Assembly (NCBI RefSeq): GCF_021130785.1
Contig: NC_060207.1
Span: 2,316,501-2,380,500 of the forward strand
DNA length: 64,000 nucleotides
Direction: 5' to 3'
Origin: Homalodisca vitripennis
Taxonomy: Eukaryota; Arthropoda; Insecta; Hemiptera; Cicadellidae
The notes under the pieces were generated by a model. It saw only the letters and a list, made by a program, of their open reading frames with translations. It did no database searches and was not told the origin of the DNA. Of this stretch, positions 28,274-42,746 are shown piece after piece. How positions within the stretch are numbered: the first letter of the stretch is position 1; every line of letters starts with the position of its first letter. Both the position numbers and the translations under genes were made by a program.

Positions 28274-29218
28274 TTAAAGTCTGGCATTTATCCAGGGGCT
28301 AATAGAAGTTGCTTTTTTAGTTTTACTGTTTACATTTACACTTTTTTGACAGTTATTTACAATTCCAGACAAAATATGAAAAATATTAAAACCTACGTTA
28401 ACATCCTTTGCTTCATAACAACTACTCCAGTCAACATTCTGTAATCTTTCTGTAATCTGTTTATAATCTGGTATACTATGGCTATTGTTTGTAGGTCTAC
28501 TACTAACAGAATCAATGTTTTGTGAGAACTGTTTAATTTTTAAAGTCAGGAAGCTATGGTCAGTTAAACCTACATCAATGACACCACATTCAAAGTTACT
28601 TAAATATCTATCTCTTATAAACATGTGGTCAATGCAAGTCTTAGAGACATCTGTAACTCGTGTTGGTTTAATTGCCAGTTGAACAAAACCGTAACAGTTT
28701 AGAAGGTTGAAATAGGTTTGAGTAGTGCTGTTATCTACTAAAGTATTTATGTTTATGTCACCCAATAATATTGCATTGTTGCTTAAATTAGACAAAAACG
28801 TGATTAAATCACTTAAAAATTGATTTTCTGGAAAACTCTGGATTCTGTACAAACTGCACAATTTAAAGAAATAATTTTTAAAAGTTAATTTTAATAATAC
28901 AGCGTCAGCAGTGTTGAAGTTAAAATTTAATTGATCAACGCTTATATTTTCAACGACATAACACACAACACCTCCGGCTCTGTATGCGTCGTTACAACAG
29001 TGAAAAACATTATATCCGGGTATCTGGTAAAAGTTAATTTCATCTGTATTTATCCAAATTTCGCTCAAGGCAATAAAATGAATTTTTTGATTTATTTGGC
29101 TTAATTCTAATAGAAGAGCATAAAAATTCTTCCTTATGCTTCTAATATTTGTGTAAACCAGATTAAAAACATTTCCTTGCTCATCGAAAAAGCTTTCTAA
29201 ACTGTATTTGTTATGCAA
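28274..29218 (-). pseudogene. Apurinic-type (EEP) endonuclease domain of ORF2
   Basis: The 314-residue open frame keeps the endonuclease order: YTNIRSIRKNF near the start, ALSEIWIN, 'AGGVVCYV', LYRIQSFPENQF, ILLGDININT, 'CIDHMFI' and GLTDHSFLTLKI. These correspond to the Asn, Glu, Asp-x-Asn and Asp-His active-site positions of the exonuclease-endonuclease-phosphatase fold used for target nicking. It is listed as part of a broken ORF2 because the RT is out of frame downstream. The domain itself is uninterrupted. Confidence 0.85.
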
Positions 29219-29362
29219 GTTTTCACAATCAGTCCTTATGGCTATTTCTTACAAAATTCTTAACAAATAAAATAAGGGTAAAACAAATACATACATTATC
29301 AACAAACAAAAAATAATAAAATAAAATTAGTCCTAAAAAACAGCAATATATTAAAGATTATT

Positions 29363-30316
29363 TTAATTGATTTTTTCGATGTCAGCAAACGTTGGTATCT
29401 TTATCAGGCGGTCGTCGGGTGACTTCTTCACGAAGAACTTCGCATCCCGGCACCAAGCAAAGCTGTAGCCGACGTCTCTGCATCGCTGCTTCACCCTGGC
29501 GTAGAACTGCTTGTTGGCAGGTGACAGGTGGTCGTTCACGAAGACTCTCGAACTTGGGAACGCAGGGTTGATCTCCTTGGCAGTCAGCTGTCTCCTTTCC
29601 CGGTACTTAGCGATCCACTGGTCCCTTCTGGCTCGGTTGTTGAATTGAACGATGATTGACTGATCTCTTCCCCTTTTAAAATACGGCACACGATGTGCGG
29701 CAGCGACCTCAGCAGGCTCAACCTCCAACCCCAGCGCCGCGCCCACGTCCTTCACCACCGCCTCCATGCGTTCTCCATCCGTCATCGGCACACCGCTGAT
29801 CTCGATATTATTTCTTCTTGAATACTGCTCGAGTTCCCTCGTTCTCTCCCGCAGTTCCGTGAGCTCCTGGCAGATAACTTCATTTTCTGACCGCAATTCC
29901 GCGTTCTCCCTCTTGAGGTCAGCAAATTGGGTTCTTAATTCTTCCATTAATGCAGTTGAAGAATCAATTTTAGCGGAGATGAATTGTACGGATTTCGTTA
30001 GTTCCAACATATCATTTTTTAAACTTTTTAGTTCTTGAAAAACTTCCGTTTTGAAAGCTTCCATCACCTTAACTATAAAGTCTTTGGTCAACTCACTATC
30101 ACCAGAAGATCTAGAAGCAACACTACCGGCTGTTGGAGTCTTGTTTCCACAGTCTTTACACCTCCACCCCCTGTTGGAACGTAAATTCTTCTTCCCGTCA
30201 GCCTTAACACAATTAGCATGTGCTGAAACACCACACATCCCAGCACACTTGATAGCACTCGCATCATCACACTCCTTACTACAGACGGCACAGATCAACA
30301 TTTTAAAATTTTTCAA
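29363..30316 (-). CDS. Retrotransposon ORF1 protein (PHD-like finger, coiled coil, FP-like domain)
   Basis: The 317-residue frame is intact. Residues about 9-57 form a Cys-rich PHD-like finger (CAVCSKECDD...CAGMC...HANCV...WRCKDC). A coiled coil follows (about 85-165, rich in LREN/ELRERT). A C-terminal domain begins at RRNNIEISGVP, with 'AAAHRVPYFKRGRDQSIIVQF', VFVNDHLSPANKQF and 'YSFAWCRDAKFFVKK'. This C-terminal part resembles the baculovirus FP25K-type domain found in many insect non-LTR ORF1s. It is much more G/C-rich than its surroundings. Its role is RNA binding and chaperoning in the retrotransposition complex. Confidence 0.88.
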   Translation of the reverse strand: MKNFKMLICAVCSKECDDASAIKCAGMCGVSAHANCVKADGKKNLRSNRGWRCKDCGNKTPTAGSVASRSSGDSELTKDFIVKVMEAFKTEVFQELKSLKNDMLELTKSVQFISAKIDSSTALMEELRTQFADLKRENAELRSENEVICQELTELRERTRELEQYSRRNNIEISGVPMTDGERMEAVVKDVGAALGLEVEPAEVAAAHRVPYFKRGRDQSIIVQFNNRARRDQWIAKYRERRQLTAKEINPAFPSSRVFVNDHLSPANKQFYARVKQRCRDVGYSFAWCRDAKFFVKKSPDDRLIKIPTFADIEKIN

Positions 30317-30444
30317 TACATTATATCCTATACTGACAGCGCAGACTGTATGTCACTACACGTCGCTTCGTACACGAGGTAGCCTTGACCTTGAACCGTT
30401 GGAGCGATAACGCACTAGCTCTTATCTGCTCGGCTGCTCGAGCT

Positions 30445-30690
30445 AGATATACTTAGTCTTAGAGGCATTCAAAACCGTTCTGTTATTTTCACAACATTTC
30501 CTGACATTCAAAAAATCTTCTATAATATGATTACATGTTTTCCCATGGATCAGAATATCTAAGCGCAATATCATCAGCAAACGCTATGATTTTAAATTTA
30601 ATTTTAATCTCAGCAAGTCATTTATAAAATTAGAAACAACATTGGACCAAGAACTGAGCCTTGAGGTGACTCCCGTATTAACAATCTTTG
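30445..30690 (-). pseudogene. Old RT remnant, upstream part (split by a nested insertion)
   Basis: On the minus strand, SPQGSVLGPMLFLI is followed by a stop, then by 'IIAFADDIA', and ends with NNRTVLNASKTKY at about 30446. The continuation is found 4.5 kb away at 25935. At its other end (about 30690) it abuts a plus-strand RT in head-to-head orientation. Confidence 0.7.
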
Positions 30691-31619
30691 CGTCTCTGAA
30701 TGTCAGTCCAATTCTCTTCCTGATCTATGTCAATGACGAAGGTTCATCACTTCTGCACGGAAAAATTGTGCAGTATGCTGATGACACGACTTTCTGTTTC
30801 ACTAGCAAATCAAAATTGATTCTGGAACAGCAGAGTTTTGTTGAGATCAACAACTGCGTCCAAAATTTCAACAGCCTCAATCTTAAGACAAATTCTGCAA
30901 AATCTAATTTTCTAAATTTTGCTTTGCGATCAGTAGACAGGCATGACGAGCCAGCTGTTATGTTAGCTGGCACAATGCTGGAAGAAGTCTATTGCTCGAA
31001 ATTCCTGGGAATATACCTAGATCGAGGGTTGATTTGGAATAATCACATCGATCACGTTTGCTCCAAATTGGCATCAGGCATTTGTGTTTTGAGGTCTCTA
31101 GCCAAATACTGCCCTATTCAGATTCTGATGATGGCGTATTATGGCTTGATTTACCCTCATCTCACTTACTTGTTGGTGTTGTGGGGAGCTTGTGCAAACA
31201 ATCAATTTATGAGAGTGTTCAAGCTGCAAAAACAAGCGATCCGCATTATCGCTCTGTTGAAATTTAGAGAGTCGTGCAAGGGAGCCTTCAAAAATGTACA
31301 ACTGTTGACGCTGCCGCTGCCCAGTCTTTACGTCTTGGAAAAAACTCTGTTTTGTATGTCTAAATGTACCATGACGAATGACCGAGACATACATGCGTAT
31401 GAGACTAGAGGCAGAGATAACTACCGAACTGGTAGACACAGAACGGTGGTTTATGAACGCTTGCCTTCACAGGCAGGTGTTCATTTCGTCAACAAATTAA
31501 CAAATTCAATAAAAAACGCTCCAACGCCCAAGGCGTTAAAAACTCCTTTTACAATGATTTGTTTTCTAACGATTCGTTCGGTTTACTCGTGTTATTATTG
31601 CCGCAAATTTCCAAAATAG
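30690..31619 (+). pseudogene. Non-LTR reverse transcriptase, C-terminal half
   Basis: The 325-codon open frame (30642-31619) is chimeric. Its first about 16 codons are antisense of the older minus-strand RT, and true RT similarity starts near 30696 with SPILFLIYVNDEG. It then has VQYADDTTF (catalytic box), 'FLGIYLDRGLIWNNHIDHV', 'MAYYGLIYPHLTYLLVLWG' and 'LQKQAIRIIALLKFRESCK', all typical of the RT palm, thumb and C-terminus of Jockey/CR1-like elements. Upstream RT motifs and the endonuclease are missing. The same family occurs at 1-620. Confidence 0.85.

Positions 31620-34150
<2,531 letters not shown>

Positions 34151-34189
<39 letters not shown>
34151..34189. repeat. (CT)n microsatellite
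   Basis: About 19 CT units in a row, next to a short palindromic A/T region. Confidence 0.95.
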
Positions 34190-34191
<2 letters not shown>

Positions 34192-37100
34192 ATTCATGCA
34201 ATATATAAGTCGAATAGTGCAAGAAATTATAATATGGTATGGAGTGTCTGCAGGTAGGACCGCAACTTTTGGGCGTCTGTCCGCCTACTATCACCAGAGA
34301 TACCTCCGATCATAACTATAGGTATATATGTGATAACTGGCTGGACGTTAGCGAAGCGCATAAATCGAGGAGCTGGAAACATTTCATTTCAGTGTATCTG
34401 TCCGCCAGCATAATATCTCTAAAAAAAAACAAACCTATAGACTTCCAATTTAGCAGAAAACATTGTTCAGGACATTTATATATTTTTAAAACTGAGTTTA
34501 ATGTTGCTAAATGTTACGCGATACGATTTGGTTCAGACTTAGCAAACATTTTATATTAGTATTATTGATCATTATGACAACGAAAATATAATATAGCAGA
34601 GTCAATAATTAAAAAAAGAACGAGTCTTGAGATTTTATGATGTGATATTTTAACACATGCAGCTTATCCGTGTGTATAAAGAAAAAAATATAGAGTAAAA
34701 AGTAACTGCTGAAAGTGGGAGACACTTTATTATCCTCCCTACCTAACCAGAACAGTCATTGTTTGAACACTACTATGAAATCTAACTTTATGAATAAAAA
34801 TGTGAATATTTCAAGATAATCGTCTGCTGAAACAATACAAAAGTGTTGCATGAAACATAATTTCTACATGGACAATAATAATCTATCATGACATATAGTT
34901 CCTACGGAATTTGACCACATCTTTCCTGTATGAAGTATATCCGTCTATCTATTTACAGGACATCTATAGAATGGAATGAGCTATAGGCTTGAAGTTTTAC
35001 ATTCAATCTTAGCGAAGTCTGTTACACAACACGTGGTGCGGCGTACTTGTACTTTTTGTAATATTATAATAATTTGATACTATCATGAAATATGTGTGTT
35101 ATTTATCTTTATTTAGTAAGTCTTTACGCTCTATAAGCTAATAAAATACGTAAGACAAGTATAGCGATAATCCGTAGACACACAACTTTAGTACCATCTG
35201 ATCTGCGTACCATATTACATATTAGATACAAGTACCCTCTGCTCAATCAATAACTCAATCATGTAAACTCAATCATGACTAATATCTCAATATTCCTTAC
35301 TCCTAGTTGAAAAAGAAATAATTAAAACCCTCTGTATAAATATGACGTTGTTTGGTTAGGAATGGTTGAATGTAAATTGAGATAAATTATCTTCTTAGAG
35401 CAGCGTCTTATATCTAACATTCTCACAGACTTTATTCCCAGAATATGGAATCATGTTCATCTGAAAGGAAGCAAAAAATTCGGTGGAAGGGTTGAATCAA
35501 TGGGAATTTTGAACATTTAAAATGAGAAGGATTGTATAAACCACTTAGCTTATCACTGCAATTCAAATTATTCTTGAATAAAAATCACAAATCACACGGT
35601 GGGTTAAATGATTGTTAATTGATATTTCCTACAAGGAAGTATCGCTGTAATATTCGCATCGTAGGATCTTATTGGCAGTTACAACTATCCTAATCATCTC
35701 ACTTGTTTCATAATGTGTGAGTATTATGTGAAGTTTCAAATTAACTTTGTGTTTAAAAGGATATACCTAATTTATATCTCACATGACTATTCTAATATTA
35801 CATGATTACCTAATTTTTTTATCAATATTTTTTTAGTTCCAGGAATTATAGGAATACCGACCGTTTCAGGTAAACCCAGTTTTAGTTTTTCTAATATACT
35901 ATCGATAGCTGTAATGTGGAGTTTTTCTGTTACTCTTCGTACGGCTTTAACCACGAACAGAAAATACCCGTTTAAACAGAACTCACTCCAGATCCATTCT
36001 CATTTTAATTTTTAATATATTCAGTCGATGATAGTTGATAAATTTAATAGTTTTTAAATACTCTTAATTCTAACGATAACTGAAGTAATCCTTTTAACCA
36101 TTTTAGCATTCAATAAAGTGTTAGATAAGTACAATATTCTTCATCAGAACTGCTATTCAAGATATATCCGGTTACATGGATCAGTCATTCAGGTTTTAAC
36201 AATAACATTGTAAAAAGTACCTATCCAGCTAAAGACAAATTTCACCAATATTGTTTTAAATTCCTTGTTATATAGAAATTCATTCTTAAATACCAAATGA
36301 TAAATCTTAAGTGGTTAGTTTATTTAAACTACAGTACATTTAGGTAGTATTAATAAAATAATCTTGAAAAATAAAACTAGGTTATCAATAGGAATCCTAA
36401 ATTGATAGGAAGCAAAGGATTTGTGTGCGATGTGGAAATAGGTTAAAATATTACAGGTAAGATTTAAGTAATGCAGTTTGGAAAACTAGCGATACAGAAT
36501 AAGAAATTAAAGTAAAACTTCATTTACATAACTTAGTAATCATCTCAGTAAACAGAAACTTAATGTTCTGATATCATTTAGTTTTCTCTTTATAAGAAGC
36601 AGTCTTATGTTATGGAAACATAGCTTTGCGAATTGATTATACAAATTATTGCGTTTAAAAAAATCTGAAATAAATAAAATGCACTTAGAATTATTTATTT
36701 TTTTAAATCAATAAACTATAGTTTCTGAAAATATTATTATATCCATTTGTAGGTTATATACGTTATAACTAGTCATCAACAGATTTTTAGAGTTATTTGA
36801 ATGTTACGTAAATAAATGTTTAATTGTGAATATAAAAGTAAAAAAATTAAATTTGCTGATGATTTTTCCTACAAATTATACACGCCGTTGTTCGTAGAAG
36901 ATAGTATTCTAGCTTGGAACTTTTTATAACACAGATCACAGAGTGCTAGTGAACAACGGTGACCCGGTTTCTGACCAATGGCACTCCAGCCAATTACATG
37001 GACTAACCACATGGGTATCACAAACCGAGATATACATTATTCATCAACTTACGATAATTAGTATAACTGTTATCCATTATTTATGAACTAATAAAATCTG

Positions 37101-39240
37101 TTCTTATTCTAAATATGAAAATGTTTTAGAACTGTAATAAATAAGTTATTATAAACAATCGTTTACATTCTTTTCATCATTTTATATTTATAACATATAA
37201 GGTGCAATGATTTCCTAAATGAGAACACAAAATTTAGTCTTATTGAACAGGCTCATTAAATCGTTTGTATGTTTTCAATATATACATAAAAAGGGTGTCC
37301 TGTAACTCTCTGGACAAAGGAATAAGACATAATTGTTCATGTCAAGACAAACATACGATATTTCACCATATGAACATTGGTCTCTGATGCTTATGTTCTC
37401 CTCTGTGTCTGTCTGTAGGCTATGTATTTTTGTAAAAAAAAGTATATCTTAAAAACTTATTATTTCAATTATTCCAAATTTGGCAAAAATGTTTATGATA
37501 ACAAGGCAAGTTGCTGACAAAATCATTATATCATAGTTAGTATTTTCGAAATGGCGACTGTTAAAAGAAGCTTACAACACTGTTAAACTAAATAAAACCA
37601 TTTTTAATTCATATATTTCACAAAATAATTTCTCATTATTTCTTAACTTGTGAATATCTTTAACGATGATGTTAATGTATCTGAAAAAGTATTAGCTACG
37701 ATTTTCACCTCGATTTTTCCTGCATACGTTATCCATGATGTGCTAGAGTCAAACGTATTTATATTCATGAGAGGAAGATTTACAGTAGTTGTTGGCACGC
37801 TGCCTTGCGCTTACCTCAGAGCTCAGTTCCTAGTTTGTCTAAAGGGATTACTGGTAACGTCGTTATCTCAACAATATACATAAATAAATCATGGGGTTCG
37901 TTTTACTGCAGTTAGTGCAGAATTTTAAAGTGTTCCACAATCGATAGTGAATACGAATTTAAACTATACCATCATGAAACACTTATACACGTTCAATATG
38001 AAGCAAAATAAAAATTTGTGAGAAACCCGTTTTATGTTGTTTATTTTAGTTGAAATGTTAGTTTACCAATCTTAAAAAGACTTATAAATGAAACGATAAA
38101 AGAAGTATAATAAAAATTTAAGCCTATTCTCTGCATAAAATGAACCGATATTATACTCTTTATTGAAACAAATGAAAACTACGAATGCAGAATCCAAGAC
38201 GCGGAATTTTTCTAGTAATTCAATAGAAATTCAATAGTTGGCCCAGATTGATTTCAAGCTAAATTTAATATGTAGAGTTTAATTTTATACTTTTAGGAAT
38301 AAATATTTCAATGAATATGTAGACAATATGATCGTTACTAGATCTAAACACTATGTAATTAAAGATGTTTTTAAGACGAAAAATGGATATGGAATTGTAT
38401 GGTTAAACGCACAACAAGATAACTACTGGGGGCACAATAAACCATGAGAGTGGAGCTTTAGGCACACGCCGATTTATCTGATAGACCCACATATCTGACC
38501 GATGTGGAAATCCTTGTATTCAAAATAAAACATTTTACAGAAATGCCATCAGCACTTTGCGCCTACAAGTAGTAGACGCTGAATTCTTTTAAAAATACGC
38601 AATTACGCAATTGTGGAAAGGGGCTAAATTATTAACAGTTACTTGTCGTAAATCGTCCTTCTATGTCTTGAGATAAGATTTATGCAGGCGAAATAATTGA
38701 ATCATTTGTGTTGGTAATATAATTTTCAAGAATCTTCAAACGGTAAAAGGAATATTTCCGCCTTATGAAAAATATATCGGTCAAAAATGCTGGAAAATAC
38801 TTTTGCTTTGAAAGACATTTATTTGAATGGTCACTATGTCCTAATCTCAGGTGCAATTAGACGAAATTCTATCTAGTAGTGAAAAATATTTATTTTGCCG
38901 TAAAAAGGAAGGGAAATTCAAATAATCTGAAATATATGAACATGGTAAAATAATCTTAGACGTGCATAAAGGATGAGTTTTGTTGCACTTACAAGAAAAC
39001 CTTTTACAAAAATCCTTTTAATTTTGAAACTACCTATGGTAGATATTACAACGACTATTGTGGGAACTAAAATGATACGTTGCACCGCAGGGTAAAATGT
39101 TTAGCGACAATTGGCCCATGAATAATTACAAACTAGGTTAAAATAAACAAATCTTACCAAAGCGTTTGTGGCACGCCTAAGTCAGGAATCACAACCACCA
39201 TGTTGTTTGTCAACTTCACTAACTCTATAAACATGCACTT
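34190..39240. other. Gene-free A/T-rich DNA
   Basis: No gene is supported. The 106-codon frame at 34239-34559 on the plus strand shows no recognisable domain. At about 37290 'gggtgtcctgtaactctctgg' resembles the terminal phrase of some DNA transposons, but no partner end was found. Confidence 0.5.
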
Positions 39241-39254
39241 ATGTATTAGGTTAG

Positions 39255-39345
39255 TTGTTTACCTGAAGAAGAGATCAGATAGCAAATCTTGAAACGTAGT
39301 GTTACTGATTTCTTGTTTCACTGAACGATGACAAATGTCCGGAAA
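39255..39345 (+). repeat. Possible Penelope-like element end with hammerhead-like core
   Basis: CTGAAGA at 39263 is followed by a segment that can pair (AGAT...ATCT) and then GAAAC at 39291. This is the order CUGANGA, stem II, GAAA of a hammerhead. Such phrases are common at the ends of Penelope-like retroelements. Stem III and stem I are weak here and no RT is nearby, so this is at most a remnant. Confidence 0.35.
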
Positions 39346-42300
39346 AATCCTGTTTCCTTCACCATATCGTTGCACCCGGCCCTAGCTGATGAACTGGCGC
39401 AGTTAACGATATAGTATCTCTGAAGTTTCTGGATATAAGTAACAAGTATACTTAAGCTTCATTTCATCATCAATTGAGACAATCGGAAAATTTTCTTCTG
39501 GATTTTTAAATTTTTGATTTTTAAACATTTTGGATATTGTAAGTATTGATTTTTGAGAATTTTAAATAGATAAGATAAGAAATCTTTCTTGAGTATTTTT
39601 AATATGTTTTCTCTGTTAGAATAAAATAATTGTGAATTCAAAATAACAAATTGTAAAAACGTTTTATTTTTTGGAAAAAGGCTGAACGGAAAATAAATAA
39701 AAATGTCAGGTGACATTTGAATAAATTTTTTAATCAGCCATTGAAATAATATTTGAGTTAAATTTAAATGATTATGTATCGTAATTGATTAAGAATATGC
39801 TACATATTAGTTATGACACCAATTTCATAAATCTAAGAATTAAGAATTAGAATTGTATATCTGCTACACGTGATGTTATGTTTATATTACAAATCTTGTA
39901 TAATTTTAATTTTAATATAATGACATTTAGCACAAAACACCTCATGACCATATTTTGTTAAACATCAAGATACATAACGTTTATACGTATTTTCTTATGA
40001 AATTTAAAGTTATATTTCCTCTGTTTGAAGAGATGTCAAATAACGCTTTTATTATAATTATACAACTTAGAGTATTACCAAGTAAAAAGTAATTACTAAC
40101 TAAAACGTAACACACAGTGTTTATTTTCATTAGTTGTCGAAACAAGTGTAAGAATCAAAAGTATTGTAAAGAGGCAAACAAAGCGCTAAATAAAACTTAT
40201 GAAGATTGAAACACGGAAGATCCCTGATTGTGATACGGCTAGAGACCTCTGTACAGGGACCTGAGTGCCCTTGTTCTTTGCACTTTGATAGGTTATTTTA
40301 GGTGTCTAGATGTAGCAGTGTCGCTAAACTTCCTGAAAGACAGGCACGGTTAGCAGGTTATTCTGGCATGTTTACAGCTTTAGGATAACAATAGTGTAAT
40401 ACTATCTGAATGATAGGTTATCTTCCCGGATTGGAAACTGAAATAATACCAGCATGCCTTTAAATGTCTCAGGTAATGTTTGGAATTGAATTACAACAAA
40501 CCATTATCAGGGTAGATATGTTAGTTTGAATGAAATAAATTTGAATTAAAAATTAAATGTATTTCAGATTAAATTATACCACTTGAGTAGAAGTGTAAAA
40601 TATACAATTATTTATACCTCTGAATAACAAAACAATTTCAAAGTCTTCATCCCTCCTCGAATGCTCGTGACTCTCAGTAGCAACAGTTCTCGTGGTTAGA
40701 TTACATGGTTACATTACGTGGTTAAATGTTATTATATGAAAGTAAAAACTAATATTTTAAAGATATAGCATTTATTTACCTTGTATAAAAAGAGTAGTTC
40801 ATACATTTGCTTAAATAAAGAAACTCAATACATTTATTGTTATATCTTTACAAATATGCTATCAATAACTTTGAACGAATATTAATCCGTGAGAACTACT
40901 AATAGCTATAAATTAAAATATACATGGAGGTTAACGCGAAAACATGGTACATAATATATACATATACACACCCTTTACATGAATCTGTATGTATACACAT
41001 TTAAATAGGTAACAGTTAAATGCACATTTTTAAATAATTGCTATTCTATTGAAGAGATAACAACCTTATGTAAATGTAATTATACAATGTATAAATTTGT
41101 TGTAACAGAGAAGAATGTAATAAGAAGCTAAGGTATAGGCAACTTATAGCCATTTTGCTAAGTTAACTCATGTTAAACCAATTTGGAAATAAGCTATTTA
41201 ATTCCAATTTGTGTGATTCTTTGCGTGGTTGAATTATAATTAGTACATTAACTCCCTTATAAGATGACTAGATTAAACCGTTGCTACTCAAGCAATGTCC
41301 TGTTGAAAAATAGGGACTGCATATTCATTGGAAATAGAATTCTAAGCCGACCTGACAAAAAGCACATTCACTGAAGGATACTCCAATCAGCTGAGCCATA
41401 TATATTTAAGTTTAAGAAACGTTGTTTTGGGACCCTAAGTCGAAAGAGAAACAGTGTTTTATAAACAGCCGTGACATAACTCATATTTCTCACAAAAACC
41501 CCATAGTATTTGATTGAATACCCCTAACGCAATACTGTGGCCATTGAAATTTACTAGTTAGGTTAGGTTATGTCCTACCTAAGTTATGTCTGATGCCTTA
41601 GTTTTGAGTTTGTCATATTTCTCCAATCAAGAAACTTTTTAAATAGTGTATGACTATGGCCATTGTAATTTACTCCGACCAAGATATGTTTGGTACCTTA
41701 GTAAAATTTGTCTTGCTCTCCGATCAAGAAATTGTGTAGTAATTTTGTGAACCACGTCAACATTAAACTACTGATCAAGAACTATATACCTAATATTTGT
41801 GTAAATGTAAAATTTAAGGAATAATTTTAATAAAACTGTTAATTTTCGTATCAACATATACTCCGTGTAATTAAAGATTGCAGAAAAGATAATATGGAAA
41901 TAAGATATGTTTTTATATCTAGATAATTACTCTATACTTTCAAGACTATAAACATAAACAAATTAAAAACAAAGGTAGTTCAATTAATTAAACATATAAT
42001 ACTTTTGTCATGAAACAATGTTAACTCACAACAGTTGATTAAATTTCAATCAGTAATATGTGAATGTACCAACTCAACACTTATGGGAATGTTCGAAACC
42101 TTAGAGCGGCTAGTGGGACGAACCCCTAAGGTCGTAGAGAAGATCCTTCGCAACATAATGTTTTGTTAACTTAGTGTGTAGTATAAAATGAAAAAAATAT
42201 TCATCCTTTTATTATTCACACACTGCTATGAAACCTAACTTTTGGAAATAAATGCGAATGCGTTATAAGTAATCATGTCCTTAAGTAATCATATCACTTG

Positions 42301-42715
42301 GTAGGCTGACAGAATTACTTTTTGTATGCTGGTGGAGGGAGGAGGCTAGTTTCATTGTAAAAGTCATATTTTGTATGATTGAATATCATCGTGAGAATGA
42401 AATGTGCTATACACATTAAACCTCACTGACACTGAACACTGAAACCTCAGCGAAGAATAGAAGCACATTTTCAAACATATAGGCCACTATGAAATTTTAA
42501 GCTAACTTAAGTATTTTAAAACATAAGCACTTGTTCCGGATCATTTGACTCATAAACTTAATAACAAATTTTTTGTAGTAATTATACAGAAACCACTAAT
42601 ACCACAGGAAGGAGTCCACATTTATTAATTTAAATTTCTGTTTTTATTTTAAGAATAACGTGACTAGATAGACTATTAAAGATGAGTTTTCTTTTCTATT
42701 AATAGAAGAAGAAAA

Positions 42716-42746
<31 letters not shown>

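Larger units (their letters stand above)
25940..30440 (-). mobile_element. CR1/Jockey-like non-LTR retrotransposon, nested and degraded
   Basis: Read on the minus strand it has a 5' region, ORF1 (29363-30316), an endonuclease (28274-29218), a reverse transcriptase in pieces (26393-28240) and a 3' tail ending near 'ttctggaataaatcattg'. ORF1 with a PHD-type finger plus a baculovirus FP-like domain, and an EEP endonuclease before the RT, indicate the CR1/Jockey group; the clade is not certain. It interrupts an older RT copy whose halves lie on each side. ORF1 is intact. ORF2 is broken by at least two stops and several frameshifts. Confidence 0.85.

Noticed and set aside
34239..34559. 106-codon plus-strand frame
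   Set aside because: No recognisable domain, no homologous copy in the window and unconvincing composition.
37290..37420. 'gggtgtcctgtaactctctgg' as a DNA transposon end
   Set aside because: No inverted partner or transposase was found within reach.
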